A DNA stretch of 49,845 nucleotides, taken from a bacterium. Its GTDB lineage: Bacteria > Patescibacteriota > Saccharimonadia > Saccharimonadales > Saccharimonadaceae. A program made the translations under genes and the position numbers. The stretch lies in assembly GCA_021778755.1 (NCBI GenBank), contig JAJYBZ010000002.1, positions 1 through 49,845 on the forward strand, given 5' to 3'. Numbering within the stretch: the stretch's first letter is position 1; every line of letters begins with the position of its first letter. The notes under the pieces are model-generated. The model was not told where the DNA came from and ran no database searches. It was given only the letters and a program-made list of their open reading frames with translations. This document shows positions 23,500 to 31,979 of this stretch, piece by piece.

Positions 23500-25035
23500 T
23501 TATTCGTTAATGTCTTGAATGACGGCGATATCAGCGCCGAGCGTGTTGAGCCTGTTGGCAAGGTCTTCGTAGCCACGATTAATGGAATACACGTCGCGCA
23601 GCGTCGAGCGGCCAGGAGCGGCGAGCATCGCCAGTAGTACAACTACCGAGGGGCGCAAAGCCGGTGGAGCGACGACGTCAGCCGGTTTCCAACTGGTTGG
23701 TCCAGTGATATACACACGGTGCGGATCGACTAACTCGATATTGGCGTTTAGTTTGGAAAGTTCCGTAAAGTAGATTGCGCGGTTTTCGTACGACCAATCA
23801 TGTATAAGTGTACGGCCATGAGCCACTGTTGCAATCAGGCCCATAAATGGTAGATTGTCCATATTGATGCCCGGGAACGGCAAGGCATGGAGTTTGTCTT
23901 TTGGCGCGCGTAGGTCAGACTTCTTAACGGTAATGTCAGTTAGTCGCGTGTAGCCGTTGCGAGCGCTGTATTCCGGGCTCAGCTCATAATCTAGACCCAT
24001 ACCCTCGAGCGTTGCTAGCTCGATCTCTAGGAACTCAATTGGGGCGCGTTTGATCGTAATTTCAGATTTGGTAACTGCGGCAGCGGCGATAAAGCTCATC
24101 GCCTCGATTGGATCCTCAGCTGGGTAGTACTCGATGGTTTGTTTAAATGATTTTTGACCAGTAATTTTGAGGGTAGTAGTGCCGATACCCTCGATTTTGA
24201 CACCTAATTTCTGCAAGAAGAAACAGACATCTTGAACCATATAATTAAAGCTAATATTACGAATAACGGTCTCACCGGGATACATCGCAGCGGCCATAAT
24301 AATATTCTCGGACACTGTTTCGCCCCGTTCGGTCAGAAGGATTGGCTTTGTGATCGGCTGTTTATTAACGGTTGCATGATAGTAGTCGCTTTTTGCTTCG
24401 ACGCTGAGCCCAAAAGGCGCCAAGCCGACCAGGTGCGGCTCAACTGTGCGCGTACCCAGGTTACACCCGCCGGCAAAGGGCAACCTGAAGTCATTATATT
24501 GGTGCAGTAGGGGACCAAGGAACATAATAACTGTGCGGGTGCGTTTGGCTGCCTCGATATCCATATCTTCTAGACGCAGTCGAGCTGGTGGAGTGATTTC
24601 GAGGTCATTGTTAGTATTTAACCAGCGAGTTTTGACACCGATACTATTTAGCACCTCGATGATGCGGTTAACTTCTTCAATACGAGCCACGCGGCGCAGA
24701 GTCGTCGTCCCCTTGTTTAGTAGACTGGCGCACAGTAAGCCGACAGCAGCATTTTTGCTAGTTTTGACTTCGATGGAACCACTGAGCTCGCGACCACCGT
24801 TGACCCGAAAGTTGATTTTGCCATTTGGATTGAGAGAGATAATATTACTTGACAATACTTCACTAATGCGGGCTACCATCTCAAGACTGATATTTTGTCC
24901 ACCCTTTTCAATGCGGTTAATCGCACTTTGGCTAGTATTAAGAGCTTCGGCTAGGTGCGCTTGGGTCATGCCACGCGCCTGTCTGGTCTCTTGTATTAGG
25001 ATTCCGATCTTGGTTTTATAGGTATCGTTCGTCAT
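23500..25035 (-). CDS. XRE-type HTH fused to MurA-like enolpyruvyl transferase
   Basis: 511 residues. Residues 8-62 form an XRE/Cro helix-turn-helix (IGILIQETRQARGMTQAHLAEALNTSQSAINRIEKGGQNIS). From about 73 the EPSP-synthase fold begins (INFRVNGGRELSGSIEVKTSKNAAVGLL). The MurA active-site Cys is kept: Cys191 in LPFAGGCNLGTRTVEPHLVGL, where MurA has GGCxIGxRPVDxH; the catalytic Lys matches Lys94. So the enzyme may still transfer enolpyruvate to UDP-GlcNAc and be fosfomycin-sensitive, but RTVEPH and INMDNLPFMG differ from the housekeeping MurA consensus. The HTH suggests DNA binding tied to wall-precursor supply. It is divergent from glyA. Confidence 0.85.
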   Translation of the reverse strand: MTNDTYKTKIGILIQETRQARGMTQAHLAEALNTSQSAINRIEKGGQNISLEMVARISEVLSSNIISLNPNGKINFRVNGGRELSGSIEVKTSKNAAVGLLCASLLNKGTTTLRRVARIEEVNRIIEVLNSIGVKTRWLNTNNDLEITPPARLRLEDMDIEAAKRTRTVIMFLGPLLHQYNDFRLPFAGGCNLGTRTVEPHLVGLAPFGLSVEAKSDYYHATVNKQPITKPILLTERGETVSENIIMAAAMYPGETVIRNISFNYMVQDVCFFLQKLGVKIEGIGTTTLKITGQKSFKQTIEYYPAEDPIEAMSFIAAAAVTKSEITIKRAPIEFLEIELATLEGMGLDYELSPEYSARNGYTRLTDITVKKSDLRAPKDKLHALPFPGINMDNLPFMGLIATVAHGRTLIHDWSYENRAIYFTELSKLNANIELVDPHRVYITGPTSWKPADVVAPPALRPSVVVLLAMLAAPGRSTLRDVYSINRGYEDLANRLNTLGADIAVIQDINE

Positions 25036-25103
25036 GTCTTATAATATATACCATCCATGATATACAGTCAATAATGATATAATGATTAGAAGATAGAAAG
25101 CCG

Positions 25104-26414
25104 ATGACAGATTTAATAATACAGGCCTTGATTGCCGATGAAGAGCAGCGCCAGCGCGAAGGTTTGGAGCTTATTCCGAGTGAAAACTACGTCAGTCGCG
25201 ATGTTTTGAATGCACTTGGTAGTGTTTTTACCAATAAATACTCCGAAGGCTATCCTGGCAAACGTTATTATGGTGGTCAGCAGTTTACCGATCAGGTAGA
25301 GCAACTAGCGATTGACCGCGCTAAGCAATTATTTCGGGCTGACCATGCTAACGTTCAGCCACACTCTGGAGCACCGGCCAATGAGGCTGTTTATAGCGCC
25401 TGGTTGGAGCCGGGCGACACGGTCCTGGCGATGGACTTATCGCACGGTGGACACTTGACGCACGGGGCGCCTGTGACGCGTAGCGCCCATCTATATAACT
25501 TTGTACGCTATAAAATGAAAGATGTCAGTACGGGCGAGATTGATTATGATAATCTGCGTGAATTGGCTCTCAAGCACCGACCGAAGATTATCTTAGCCGG
25601 ATTCAGCGCTTATCCGCGCGAGTTAGACTATGCCAAGTTTGCTAGTATCGGCAACGAGGTAGGCGCATTACTGATGGCCGATATGGCGCATATTGCTGGT
25701 TTAATAGCGGGCGGGGTAGCGGCTAATCCGTTTGATTATGGATTTCACGTCATTACAACGACAACCCACAAGACCTTGCGTGGCCCTCGTGGTGGCTTGA
25801 TATTGAGTCGTGGCACGGTTAGTAATCCACTCAAGGCACCTGAGAAAACACTTGATAACATCCCAACGCTTATTGATCGTGCGGTTTTCCCCGGTATGCA
25901 GGGTGGGCCACATATGCACTCGATTGCTGCCAAAGCCGTGGCTTTTGGCGAGGCGCTACAGCCAGAGTTCCATGAATATGCTGCTCAAGTTATTAAAAAT
26001 GCTGCCACGCTAGCTGATGAATTAACGAAGCGCGGCTTTCAATTAGTGACCGGAGGTACGAGCAATCACTTGATATTAGCCGATGTCTATAAAAGTTTTG
26101 GTATCGATGGTAAAGTGGTCGAAGTTGCCATGGACAAGATTGGCCTGACCTTGAACGCCAACGCTGTACCGGATGATCCATTACCACCGTTCAGGCCGAG
26201 TGGCATTCGCCTAGGTACGCCGGCTATGACTACGCGTGGACTGCGCGAAGAACACATGGCGCAGATTGCCGCTTGGATGAAACAGGCGGTTGATAGTCGC
26301 GATGACGATGCGGCCCTCGATTTACTACATGCAGAGGTGCGACAATTTGCGCGACAGTTCGCGCTGCCAAGTGACCTATCGCTAACAACTATCGCAAGAT
26401 ATTCAAAAAAATAG
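25104..26414 (+). CDS. glyA: Serine hydroxymethyltransferase
   Basis: PLP enzyme converting serine and tetrahydrofolate to glycine and methylene-THF; 436 residues, full length. The PLP lysine is Lys223 in ITTTTHKTLRGPRGG. Other landmarks are LELIPSENYVS, TNKYSEGYPGKRYYGG, QPHSGAPANEAVY, LSHGGHLTHG, and FRPSGIRLGTPAMTTRGL at the C-terminus. Together with folD at 34856 it gives a minimal one-carbon module. A TATAAT at 25078-25083 leaves about 14 nt of leader with a weak AGAAAG ribosome site. Confidence 0.97.
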   Translation: MTDLIIQALIADEEQRQREGLELIPSENYVSRDVLNALGSVFTNKYSEGYPGKRYYGGQQFTDQVEQLAIDRAKQLFRADHANVQPHSGAPANEAVYSAWLEPGDTVLAMDLSHGGHLTHGAPVTRSAHLYNFVRYKMKDVSTGEIDYDNLRELALKHRPKIILAGFSAYPRELDYAKFASIGNEVGALLMADMAHIAGLIAGGVAANPFDYGFHVITTTTHKTLRGPRGGLILSRGTVSNPLKAPEKTLDNIPTLIDRAVFPGMQGGPHMHSIAAKAVAFGEALQPEFHEYAAQVIKNAATLADELTKRGFQLVTGGTSNHLILADVYKSFGIDGKVVEVAMDKIGLTLNANAVPDDPLPPFRPSGIRLGTPAMTTRGLREEHMAQIAAWMKQAVDSRDDDAALDLLHAEVRQFARQFALPSDLSLTTIARYSKK

Positions 26415-26431
26415 GCTCAGATGAGCCTATT
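26410..26431. terminator. Bidirectional terminator overlapping the glyA stop codon
   Basis: AATAGGCTC and GAGCCTATT form a perfect 9-bp stem with loop AGAT, with A-rich and T-rich flanks. The stem contains the glyA TAG. It can also end the convergent pilin transcript. Confidence 0.8.
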
Positions 26432-26458
26432 TTAAAGTACTTGTTAAGATAATCTATC

Positions 26459-26908
26459 CTAGGTACAAGTTGGCGTGGTTGCGTTTAGTGATGTGGCGCT
26501 ACCAACGTATACACCCACGACGGCATTAGTCGTAAAGTTGTAGTAACCGATACAGCCACCGTTGTTGGCGGTGTTAGGTAGATACATCAAAGTTGTTGTT
26601 CCGTTCGCTGATGTAGGGGCGGTCGCTTGTAGTGTAATACCTGTAGGAATCTTAGCTGAACCAGTGTAGGACTGGAGGACGCTAAATGATGCAGGGTAGC
26701 CAGAGTTGTCAGCGTTATAGGCTTCAGCGACTTTTTGCGTATTGGCTGCACTAGTTTGTGCCTTGGCAGTGTTGGCGCGAGCAGTAATGCCGCTATAGGC
26801 GACAATAGTAATTGCGGCCAAAATACCAATAACAACGATAACGATCAAAAGCTCAACGATCGTGAAACCAGCTCGCCCTTGTTTAAACTTGTTGTAGTTA
26901 TGTACCAT
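26459..26908 (-). CDS. Type IV prepilin (major-type)
   Basis: 149 residues. The leader MVHNYNKFKQGRAG|FTIVELLIVIVVIGILAAITIVAYSGITARANTAK is textbook: Gly(-1), Phe(+1), Glu(+5), long hydrophobic helix. The head contains AANTQKVAEAYNADNSGYPASFSVLQSY, a common pilin helix-to-head transition, and a C-terminal disulfide candidate (GGCIGYYNF ... TPTCT). A ribosome site (AGGGGGC) lies upstream, stronger than those of the minor pilins, so this may be the main pilus subunit. It lies just downstream of the pseudopilin cluster on the same strand. Confidence 0.92.
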   Translation of the reverse strand: MVHNYNKFKQGRAGFTIVELLIVIVVIGILAAITIVAYSGITARANTAKAQTSAANTQKVAEAYNADNSGYPASFSVLQSYTGSAKIPTGITLQATAPTSANGTTTLMYLPNTANNGGCIGYYNFTTNAVVGVYVGSATSLNATTPTCT

Positions 26909-26989
26909 GTTAATATTTGCCCCCTATTATTTGTATAACACTAGTTTACTAAGTAGCTTCAATAAACGCAAGCGTTTTATATGTACGAT

Positions 26990-29074
26990 TTATTGTTCAG
27001 CCATGAATGATATAGAGTCGAGCGAGCTCCATGATGAACTCATGCCACCTCCCTCGATAATATTACCGTTTGGATAGACGTCTACCCGACAGTATGTATT
27101 TACGCAGGCTTCCTCGAATATATGCATTTCCTTGGGGCGATAGCCAGCGGGAAGGTTGGCTATCGCAAGGCCTGCTGTTGTATTGCCGCCGTACATTAGT
27201 CCTTTGACTGATACCATACCGTCGGATGTCTTGGCGTATGATGGTGTCGCAAAGCCGGGATAAGCTATCCAGCCACTTTGTAATGTTAAGGCGTTCCACG
27301 TTGCATAACCTGGTGATAAGAATGAGATTTGAAGTGACTTATAGGCGTTTAGGGCATTGCCCTTTGGTGTGATATTGCCACTAGTGTCAACGCCGATGTC
27401 GTCGAATGTATTATTGCTTGTGCTAGCAACGTGTAAATATTGATCTGAAGTATAGCTAGTCGGGATGGTGATAATAGGTGTTCCATCGGCCGTCGTGCCA
27501 CTCGCAACCAGACCCTTGATGAATGTGTGCCCAGCGCTATCGCGTGTATAACCAGCGGTAGCCCAGCCGCTATTGAAATTCACCCAACCATTAATCGGTG
27601 TTAGGGCGGTCCATGCATATGAGGACGTCGAAGGTATGAACATCATTCGATCAAGTGACAACCAGCCACCAGAACCATTATTATAAAGTATTGAACCGTT
27701 AGGGTTAATATCAATGCGCGCTGTTGCATCGGCGCCACTAGTACTAGTACTCGTACCGAACATAATCGCTTCAGACGGTCGGTAGCCAACCGGAAGTGTC
27801 GCTATCGTCTCGCCAGGCACCGGTGTACCCGCACGCTTGATCAGCCCCTTAATGACTACTACTCCCGCGCTAGTCATGGTATACGCACCGGTCGCGTAAC
27901 CGTTGCCGTAATCAGACCAGTTGTTTTGGTAGACGAGACTATTCCAGACAGGGATGGTCAAGGATGCCGAACCAGCGCTCGACGTACCGGCCGAGTTGGT
28001 GGCTGTCACTTGAACATTTATAACAGTGCCGGCTGGCGCACTGACTGAATAGGTCGTAGCGGTGCTGTTGGTTAATCCATTAGTCCAGCTGCCGCCATTA
28101 AAGTTGTACTGCAGAGTATAGGTACTAGCGGTCGCCACTCTACCCCATGTGAAGGTTGCCTGGGTCGGACCAGATTGTGAAGCGGTGACTGACGGCGCAA
28201 CGGGTGCAGCGGTAGGTGGCGTGACGACTGCTATTGTCGATGCAATGGAATCGAGTTTAGTGGCCCGGATTGAGCCGCTCTGGGCTATGCTGCGCCCAGC
28301 AATAGTTTGCGTCATATTAATAGATGCAACGACGGTGGTATCAGACTGTAGAGCTGCAAAGCGCGTGGCGTCGGTCTGACTACTATCAATAGCTACGCTA
28401 TCGGCGGCTGTAGCACTGGCTTTATTAAAATACTGAATAGAAAAATCGGTTGTATTGATGCCATCAATCAAGCGCTCGTCCTGTGTTTTGCAGAAAGCAC
28501 CAGAGATAGCAGGGTTACAGCTGGGTTGTTGCCAGGGTGCGACACAACCTGCTGTCAGATAATTAGCTGGCGTCAACACGCGTCGCCACAGGGTATTATT
28601 CTTGACAAAGTATACGATATTCATTGTCATGGGTGTGTTTTGGTTGTACTGCGTGCTAGTACAACTGTTCGGCATATTATTAAGGTACACGACACCACTC
28701 GTCGACGCGATTGGACTACCTGTTGTTGCTAGGGTGTTGAGAATCAGCATATTACCGTTAGCGCCAACATTGGCAAAATTAGCTGTTCCGTCATCATAAC
28801 CTTGCGGTGACGTCAGTGGCGTAATGTTGTTGGTCGATAAGAACGTCGTACTTTGTTTGACATCGGCCTCGATGCGATTCAAGGTATCTTGAACGTTATA
28901 AGCTAGGGCATTGGCGCCGCGCGTCACCAATACTTCACCGGTCATATTAACGATTACGGCTATAAACGTACCAATCACCAGTATGACAATCGGGGCTATG
29001 ATTAATAGTTCAACGATCGTAAAACCTGTCTTGAGCGATTGACGAGGTTGCTTATTGGTTAACATAGGTCGCAT
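26990..29074 (-). CDS. Pilin-tipped adhesin: prepilin N-terminus, FN3 domain, three tail-fibre-like repeats
   Basis: 694 residues. Residues 1-45 hold a prepilin signal (SLKTG|FTIVELLIIAPIVILVIGTFIAVI). A PilW/pseudopilin-like region to about 280 has several cysteines. A fibronectin type III domain follows at about 293-375 (PSVTASQSGPTQATFTWGRVATASTYTLQY...). Three repeats of about 100 residues end the protein (377-480, 488-586, 593-692). Each starts W..L....GW..Y.. and contains G....VKGL, then LP.GYRP (diverged in the second) and ends SL....F, like receptor-binding modules of phage tail proteins. A large adhesive tip protein built into the pilus, suited to host recognition, is the best reading. 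It overlaps the next pseudopilin by 23 nt. Confidence 0.85.
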   Translation of the reverse strand: MRPMLTNKQPRQSLKTGFTIVELLIIAPIVILVIGTFIAVIVNMTGEVLVTRGANALAYNVQDTLNRIEADVKQSTTFLSTNNITPLTSPQGYDDGTANFANVGANGNMLILNTLATTGSPIASTSGVVYLNNMPNSCTSTQYNQNTPMTMNIVYFVKNNTLWRRVLTPANYLTAGCVAPWQQPSCNPAISGAFCKTQDERLIDGINTTDFSIQYFNKASATAADSVAIDSSQTDATRFAALQSDTTVVASINMTQTIAGRSIAQSGSIRATKLDSIASTIAVVTPPTAAPVAPSVTASQSGPTQATFTWGRVATASTYTLQYNFNGGSWTNGLTNSTATTYSVSAPAGTVINVQVTATNSAGTSSAGSASLTIPVWNSLVYQNNWSDYGNGYATGAYTMTSAGVVVIKGLIKRAGTPVPGETIATLPVGYRPSEAIMFGTSTSTSGADATARIDINPNGSILYNNGSGGWLSLDRMMFIPSTSSYAWTALTPINGWVNFNSGWATAGYTRDSAGHTFIKGLVASGTTADGTPIITIPTSYTSDQYLHVASTSNNTFDDIGVDTSGNITPKGNALNAYKSLQISFLSPGYATWNALTLQSGWIAYPGFATPSYAKTSDGMVSVKGLMYGGNTTAGLAIANLPAGYRPKEMHIFEEACVNTYCRVDVYPNGNIIEGGGMSSSWSSLDSISFMAEQ

Positions 29075-29435
29075 ATTCTACTTTTTGTTGAGGTGTATTA
29101 TACAATATTACAACATCGACTTTAGAAACAGTTAATGAGCTGGAATAAGGGCATGAGATCGAGACTGTAGCAGTTGCGGCATTGATGCCGCTGACGCTTA
29201 TCGCCGAGTTATTCAGCGGAGTACCGGCAACGCATGGGTTGGCGACGCCAGCTGAGTAGCGACGTAGGTAATCATAGGCGACATTGCTGGCACGTTCCTG
29301 GGCGCGCGTCTGTCCGCTATCTTTAATAATTATGCTATATAGCTGGTAGCCAGTTACCAAGAAAGCAGCTGCCACAAAAAGCGTAATTAACAACTCAACT
29401 GCCGTAAAGCCTGTTTGTTTATGTGGCTCGATCAT
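29052..29435 (-). CDS. Minor pseudopilin (PilV/GspI-like)
   Basis: 127 residues. The prepilin leader is MIEPHKQTG|FTAVELLITLFVAAAFLVTGYQLYSIII, with Gly(-1), Phe(+1) and Glu(+5). The head is short, with two cysteines (NPCVAGTPL and ISCPYSSS). It overlaps the pseudopilin upstream by 4 nt and the adhesin downstream by 23 nt, so the three are made together, as expected for the initiating tip complex of a type IV pilus or competence pilus. Confidence 0.85.
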   Translation of the reverse strand: MIEPHKQTGFTAVELLITLFVAAAFLVTGYQLYSIIIKDSGQTRAQERASNVAYDYLRRYSAGVANPCVAGTPLNNSAISVSGINAATATVSISCPYSSSLTVSKVDVVILYNTPQQKVEYATYVNQ

Positions 29436-29938
29436 TGGTTTTTACTCGTTGACATGTAAATTAGGCCATCCGTCTCGAGCTTGTAATACAAGTTAAATTT
29501 GGTACACATTTGGGATTCACTAGTGCATAAAGTGCCGTCCTGTTGTAATGGCTGGTAGACATACGTAGCTGTGGTTGGCTGCGGTAGCACACCACTTGTC
29601 GTCTGGGTATTGTTAGTGGCGACCACGAAACCGCTATTGGCATCTGTGGCCCCGGGCGGAGTGAAAGCTTTTAGATCTGCGTCTCGCAGGTATGACTGAA
29701 TGGTTGTTGCGCCCGTCATGGCCGTTGAGGGATAGCGCCCGAAAGTATTTGTATTGTCGGTTCCGGATTTATAAAAGGTTTCAAGGTCGAGGCTGATTGA
29801 GCTTATATCGGTCTTACGTTCGGTATCGCGAGCGTTAACTTGTGTGCTGCGCAGATTAACGACGCCAAGCGTCAAAAGTATGCCCATCAGGGCAATCACA
29901 ATGAGAAGTTCGACAACGGTAAACCCACGACGATTCAT
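29432..29938 (-). CDS. Minor pseudopilin (GspH/FimT-GspG-like)
   Basis: 168 residues from ATG 29938 (MNRRG|FTVVELLIVIALMGILLTLGVVNLRSTQVNARDTERKTDISSISLDLETFY). The sequence ARDTERKTDISSISLDLETFYK is typical of CPR GspG-like pseudopilins. The head has two Cys (GTLCTSESQMCTKFNLYYKLE). A longer in-frame start would run 41 codons into murB and is rejected, because a good promoter lies right before 29938: -35 TTGCGG (29973-29968), 17-bp spacer, -10 TATGCT (29950-29945), 6 nt to ATG. It is the first gene of the pilin-adhesin operon. Confidence 0.87.
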   Translation of the reverse strand: MNRRGFTVVELLIVIALMGILLTLGVVNLRSTQVNARDTERKTDISSISLDLETFYKSGTDNTNTFGRYPSTAMTGATTIQSYLRDADLKAFTPPGATDANSGFVVATNNTQTTSGVLPQPTTATYVYQPLQQDGTLCTSESQMCTKFNLYYKLETDGLIYMSTSKNQ

Positions 29939-29944
29939 ATCTAT

Positions 29945-29973
29945 AGCATATGAGTTTTCGGATGAAACCGCAA
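29945..29973 (-). promoter_or_regulatory. Promoter of the pseudopilin-adhesin operon
   Basis: TTGCGG (-35) and TATGCT (-10) are spaced by 17 bp on the minus strand, with 6 nt to the ATG at 29938. The promoter lies inside the 3' end of murB, so the pilin operon has its own leaderless start. Confidence 0.6.
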
Positions 29974-29978
29974 GCGTT

Positions 29979-30998
29979 TTAAATCTCAAGCGGCTCTTGC
30001 TCAATCTGAATTTTGAATTTATTGCGAACGGCGTCGATAATTTCATCGCGGGCATTGGCAAGGTCGCGGTAGCCGCTAGCTGACTGATTGATGAGTACTA
30101 AAGAGTTCTTGTCGTGAATCTTGATACCGTGTAGCACTTTACCTTTCAGGCCAGATTGTTCTATCAGCCAACCTGTTGGAACTTTAAAGCGCCCGTCGCC
30201 CATATCATAAGTTGGAATGTCGGGGAAGTTGGCTTTCAAGTCAGTTAACTGCCAATCTTCAACAATGGCATTTTTGAAAAATGATCCGGTGTTGGGCAAT
30301 AACTTGGGGTCGGGTAATTTGTTGGTGCGAATGTCGATAACGGCATTTCGGATAATTTCTTGAGTAAAAATATGGACGTCGTGTTGGTCCAGGTAGGTCT
30401 GCAGGGCCTCGTAAAATGGTGGTTGCGGCAGATTCTTTGACAGTTTGATGGTTATCGAGACAATAATATAGCGACCGATTTGACTGCTACGGAATATGCT
30501 TTGGCGATATGAAAACTCACAGGCCTCATTGAGTAAAGTAACGAAATTATCGGTTTGGGTGTCGTAGGCGATGAGCGACTCTAGGACATCGGCGATTTCT
30601 TGGCCGTAAGCGCCAACATTTTGCACCGGTGCGGCACCGGCTGTTCCTGGTATGGCCGACATCGCTTCTATACCGCTCAGGCGCATATCAACAGTGCGCT
30701 TAACAACCGCGTCCCAGTCTTCACCAGCGCCAACCTTTATGGTCGTTGAATTCAAATCGTCGTTAATGACTTCAAATCCGGGTATGCGCATACGTATAAT
30801 CAACCCGTTAAATCCTGCGTCCTGCGCGATCACGTTGCTGCCACCGCCTAGTATAAAAACAGGTAGTGATTGCGCTTTAGCGTTACGGAATGCTGCGACG
30901 GCTTCTTCGGGTGTCCGTACTTCTGTCATAAATCGAGCGTTGCCGCCGAGTTTCATAGTTGTAAAGTTTTTTAGGGGGATGTTGGTGTGGATTTCCAT
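29979..30998 (-). CDS. murB: UDP-N-acetylenolpyruvoylglucosamine reductase
   Basis: FAD/NADPH enzyme that reduces UDP-GlcNAc-enolpyruvate to UDP-MurNAc. 339 residues, E. coli-type length. FAD-binding motifs are FTTMKLGGNARF, LPVFILGGGSNVI and AMSAIPGTAGAAPVQNVGAYGQEI. The substrate motif YRQSIF and the proton-donor Ser in LLPNTGSFFKNAIV are present, and the end GLKGKVLHGIKIHDKNSLVLIN is the type I C-terminal domain. A minus-strand TATAAT (31012-31007) lies 8 nt before the ATG. Confidence 0.96.
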   Translation of the reverse strand: MEIHTNIPLKNFTTMKLGGNARFMTEVRTPEEAVAAFRNAKAQSLPVFILGGGSNVIAQDAGFNGLIIRMRIPGFEVINDDLNSTTIKVGAGEDWDAVVKRTVDMRLSGIEAMSAIPGTAGAAPVQNVGAYGQEIADVLESLIAYDTQTDNFVTLLNEACEFSYRQSIFRSSQIGRYIIVSITIKLSKNLPQPPFYEALQTYLDQHDVHIFTQEIIRNAVIDIRTNKLPDPKLLPNTGSFFKNAIVEDWQLTDLKANFPDIPTYDMGDGRFKVPTGWLIEQSGLKGKVLHGIKIHDKNSLVLINQSASGYRDLANARDEIIDAVRNKFKIQIEQEPLEI

Positions 30999-31033
30999 AT
31001 ACGACTATTATAGCTCAACTTAGTGGCACGTGG

Positions 31034-31039
31034 TATAAT
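31034..31039 (+). promoter_or_regulatory. -10 box of tRNA-Arg(TCG)
   Basis: TATAAT lies 12 nt before the first base of the mature tRNA, a usual distance for a short 5' leader. Confidence 0.55.
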
Positions 31040-31051
31040 TACCCCTGGTAT

Positions 31052-31128
31052 GCACCCGTAGCTCAGATGGATAGAGCGTTTGGCTTCGAACCAAAAGGCC
31101 GGGGGTTCAAGTCCCTCCGGGTGTACCA
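31052..31128 (+). tRNA. tRNA-Arg(TCG)
   Basis: Acceptor GCACCCG/CGGGTGT, discriminator A, encoded CCA. D-arm GCTC/GAGC. Anticodon stem TTTGG/CCAAA is perfect, with loop CTTCGAA giving TCG. T-arm GGGGG... TTCAAGT loop. All arms pair well. Confidence 0.93.
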
Positions 31129-31165
31129 AGAAAATACGACTAGTGTACGCTAGTCGTATTTTCTT
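31129..31165 (+). terminator. Terminator after tRNA-Arg(TCG)
   Basis: AGAAAATACGACTAG pairs perfectly with CTAGTCGTATTTTCT around a 6-nt loop (about 15 bp), ending in a T-rich arm. It directly follows the CCA. Confidence 0.8.
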
Positions 31166-31307
31166 GGTAGAGTCGCGAAGCGAATCTGAACCGCAGGTAG
31201 TGCCTCGGGCTTTTCCACTTGCTTATTATTCGGGTGTACTAAAAATAATCTATCTATATTTTTCTATAGCTTTATTTTATACTGACGACTATAAGAAAAA
31301 GGATACG

Positions 31308-31979
31308 ATGCAACAACTTGCGGTATTGGTTATTTTTGTACCGCATATCAAATTCAGCAGCGGCGCGCTGACGTTATTTTCTGTCAACTCATTTTTATAT
31401 GGCTTTTATATATCACCAATACTAGGTGCCCAAAAAACGAGGATTGAAGAATTACACAAAATAGTACGCTCAGAATCTAATGCGATTTTCGCCATGGTGA
31501 TCGGTATCGCAAAGTTACCGTTGAAGTTGCGTAAAAGCATTCAAGATATGTTTCTTGATTATCTTGATCATGCGATACGTCATCGTAGACCTGGCGGTGG
31601 AGAAGAGAAGTATGAAGCGATGATTGCTTTTTGCCTAGAATACAAGGGCGAGCACCAAGATGAAATCGATAAGCTTTTGGCTGGACTTGTCGCCAATCAG
31701 CAAAACCGGACTAATTATTCGATGCAACTGAGCAATAGGGTCTATAGCAACGAATGGATAATCATGATTATATTATTTATTGTGACGCTTTCGTTCGTTC
31801 TTATGCTTGATGCGGGTGATGGATATTTGTATAAAACACTTGCCGCGTTATTGTGCACGGGCTTGAGTATGCTGTTGATTATTCTTGCCAAGATGTCGAC
31901 ATTGACACACAAAAAAGCCAAGCAAATTTGGAATCCTTTCAACAAGCTTATCAACAGTCGTTTTTATCGAATCGACTAG
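31308..31979 (+). CDS. Membrane protein, possibly bestrophin-like (DUF4239)
   Basis: 223 residues from ATG 31308, which has AAAAAGGA as ribosome site and TATACT (31278-31283) upstream. The same frame is open into the tRNA, but that part cannot be coding. Layout: N-terminal helix region (about 1-45), a soluble helical part with SESNAIFAMVIGIAKLPLKLRKSIQDMFLDYLDHAIRHRR (about 60-100), then LSNRVYSNEWIIMIILFIVTLSFVLML and a last pair of helices (about 155-205). The order of a cytoplasmic helical domain and an 'SNEW' helix recalls DUF4239, but the match is weak. Function unknown. Confidence 0.6.
   Translation: MQQLAVLVIFVPHIKFSSGALTLFSVNSFLYGFYISPILGAQKTRIEELHKIVRSESNAIFAMVIGIAKLPLKLRKSIQDMFLDYLDHAIRHRRPGGGEEKYEAMIAFCLEYKGEHQDEIDKLLAGLVANQQNRTNYSMQLSNRVYSNEWIIMIILFIVTLSFVLMLDAGDGYLYKTLAALLCTGLSMLLIILAKMSTLTHKKAKQIWNPFNKLINSRFYRID

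Noticed and set aside
24446-25021. 191-codon plus-strand frame opposite the XRE-MurA gene
   Set aside because: The composition is Ser/Arg-rich without motifs, and the opposite strand has a clear enzyme.
28200-28800. Plus-strand frames opposite the pilin-adhesin
   Set aside because: No ribosome site or domain, and the minus-strand protein is continuous with prepilin, FN3 and repeat domains.
31080-31307. N-terminal extension of the membrane protein into tRNA-Arg(TCG)
   Set aside because: The open frame runs through the tRNA and its terminator, and a ribosome site and -10 box lie before ATG 31308, so the extension is not coding.
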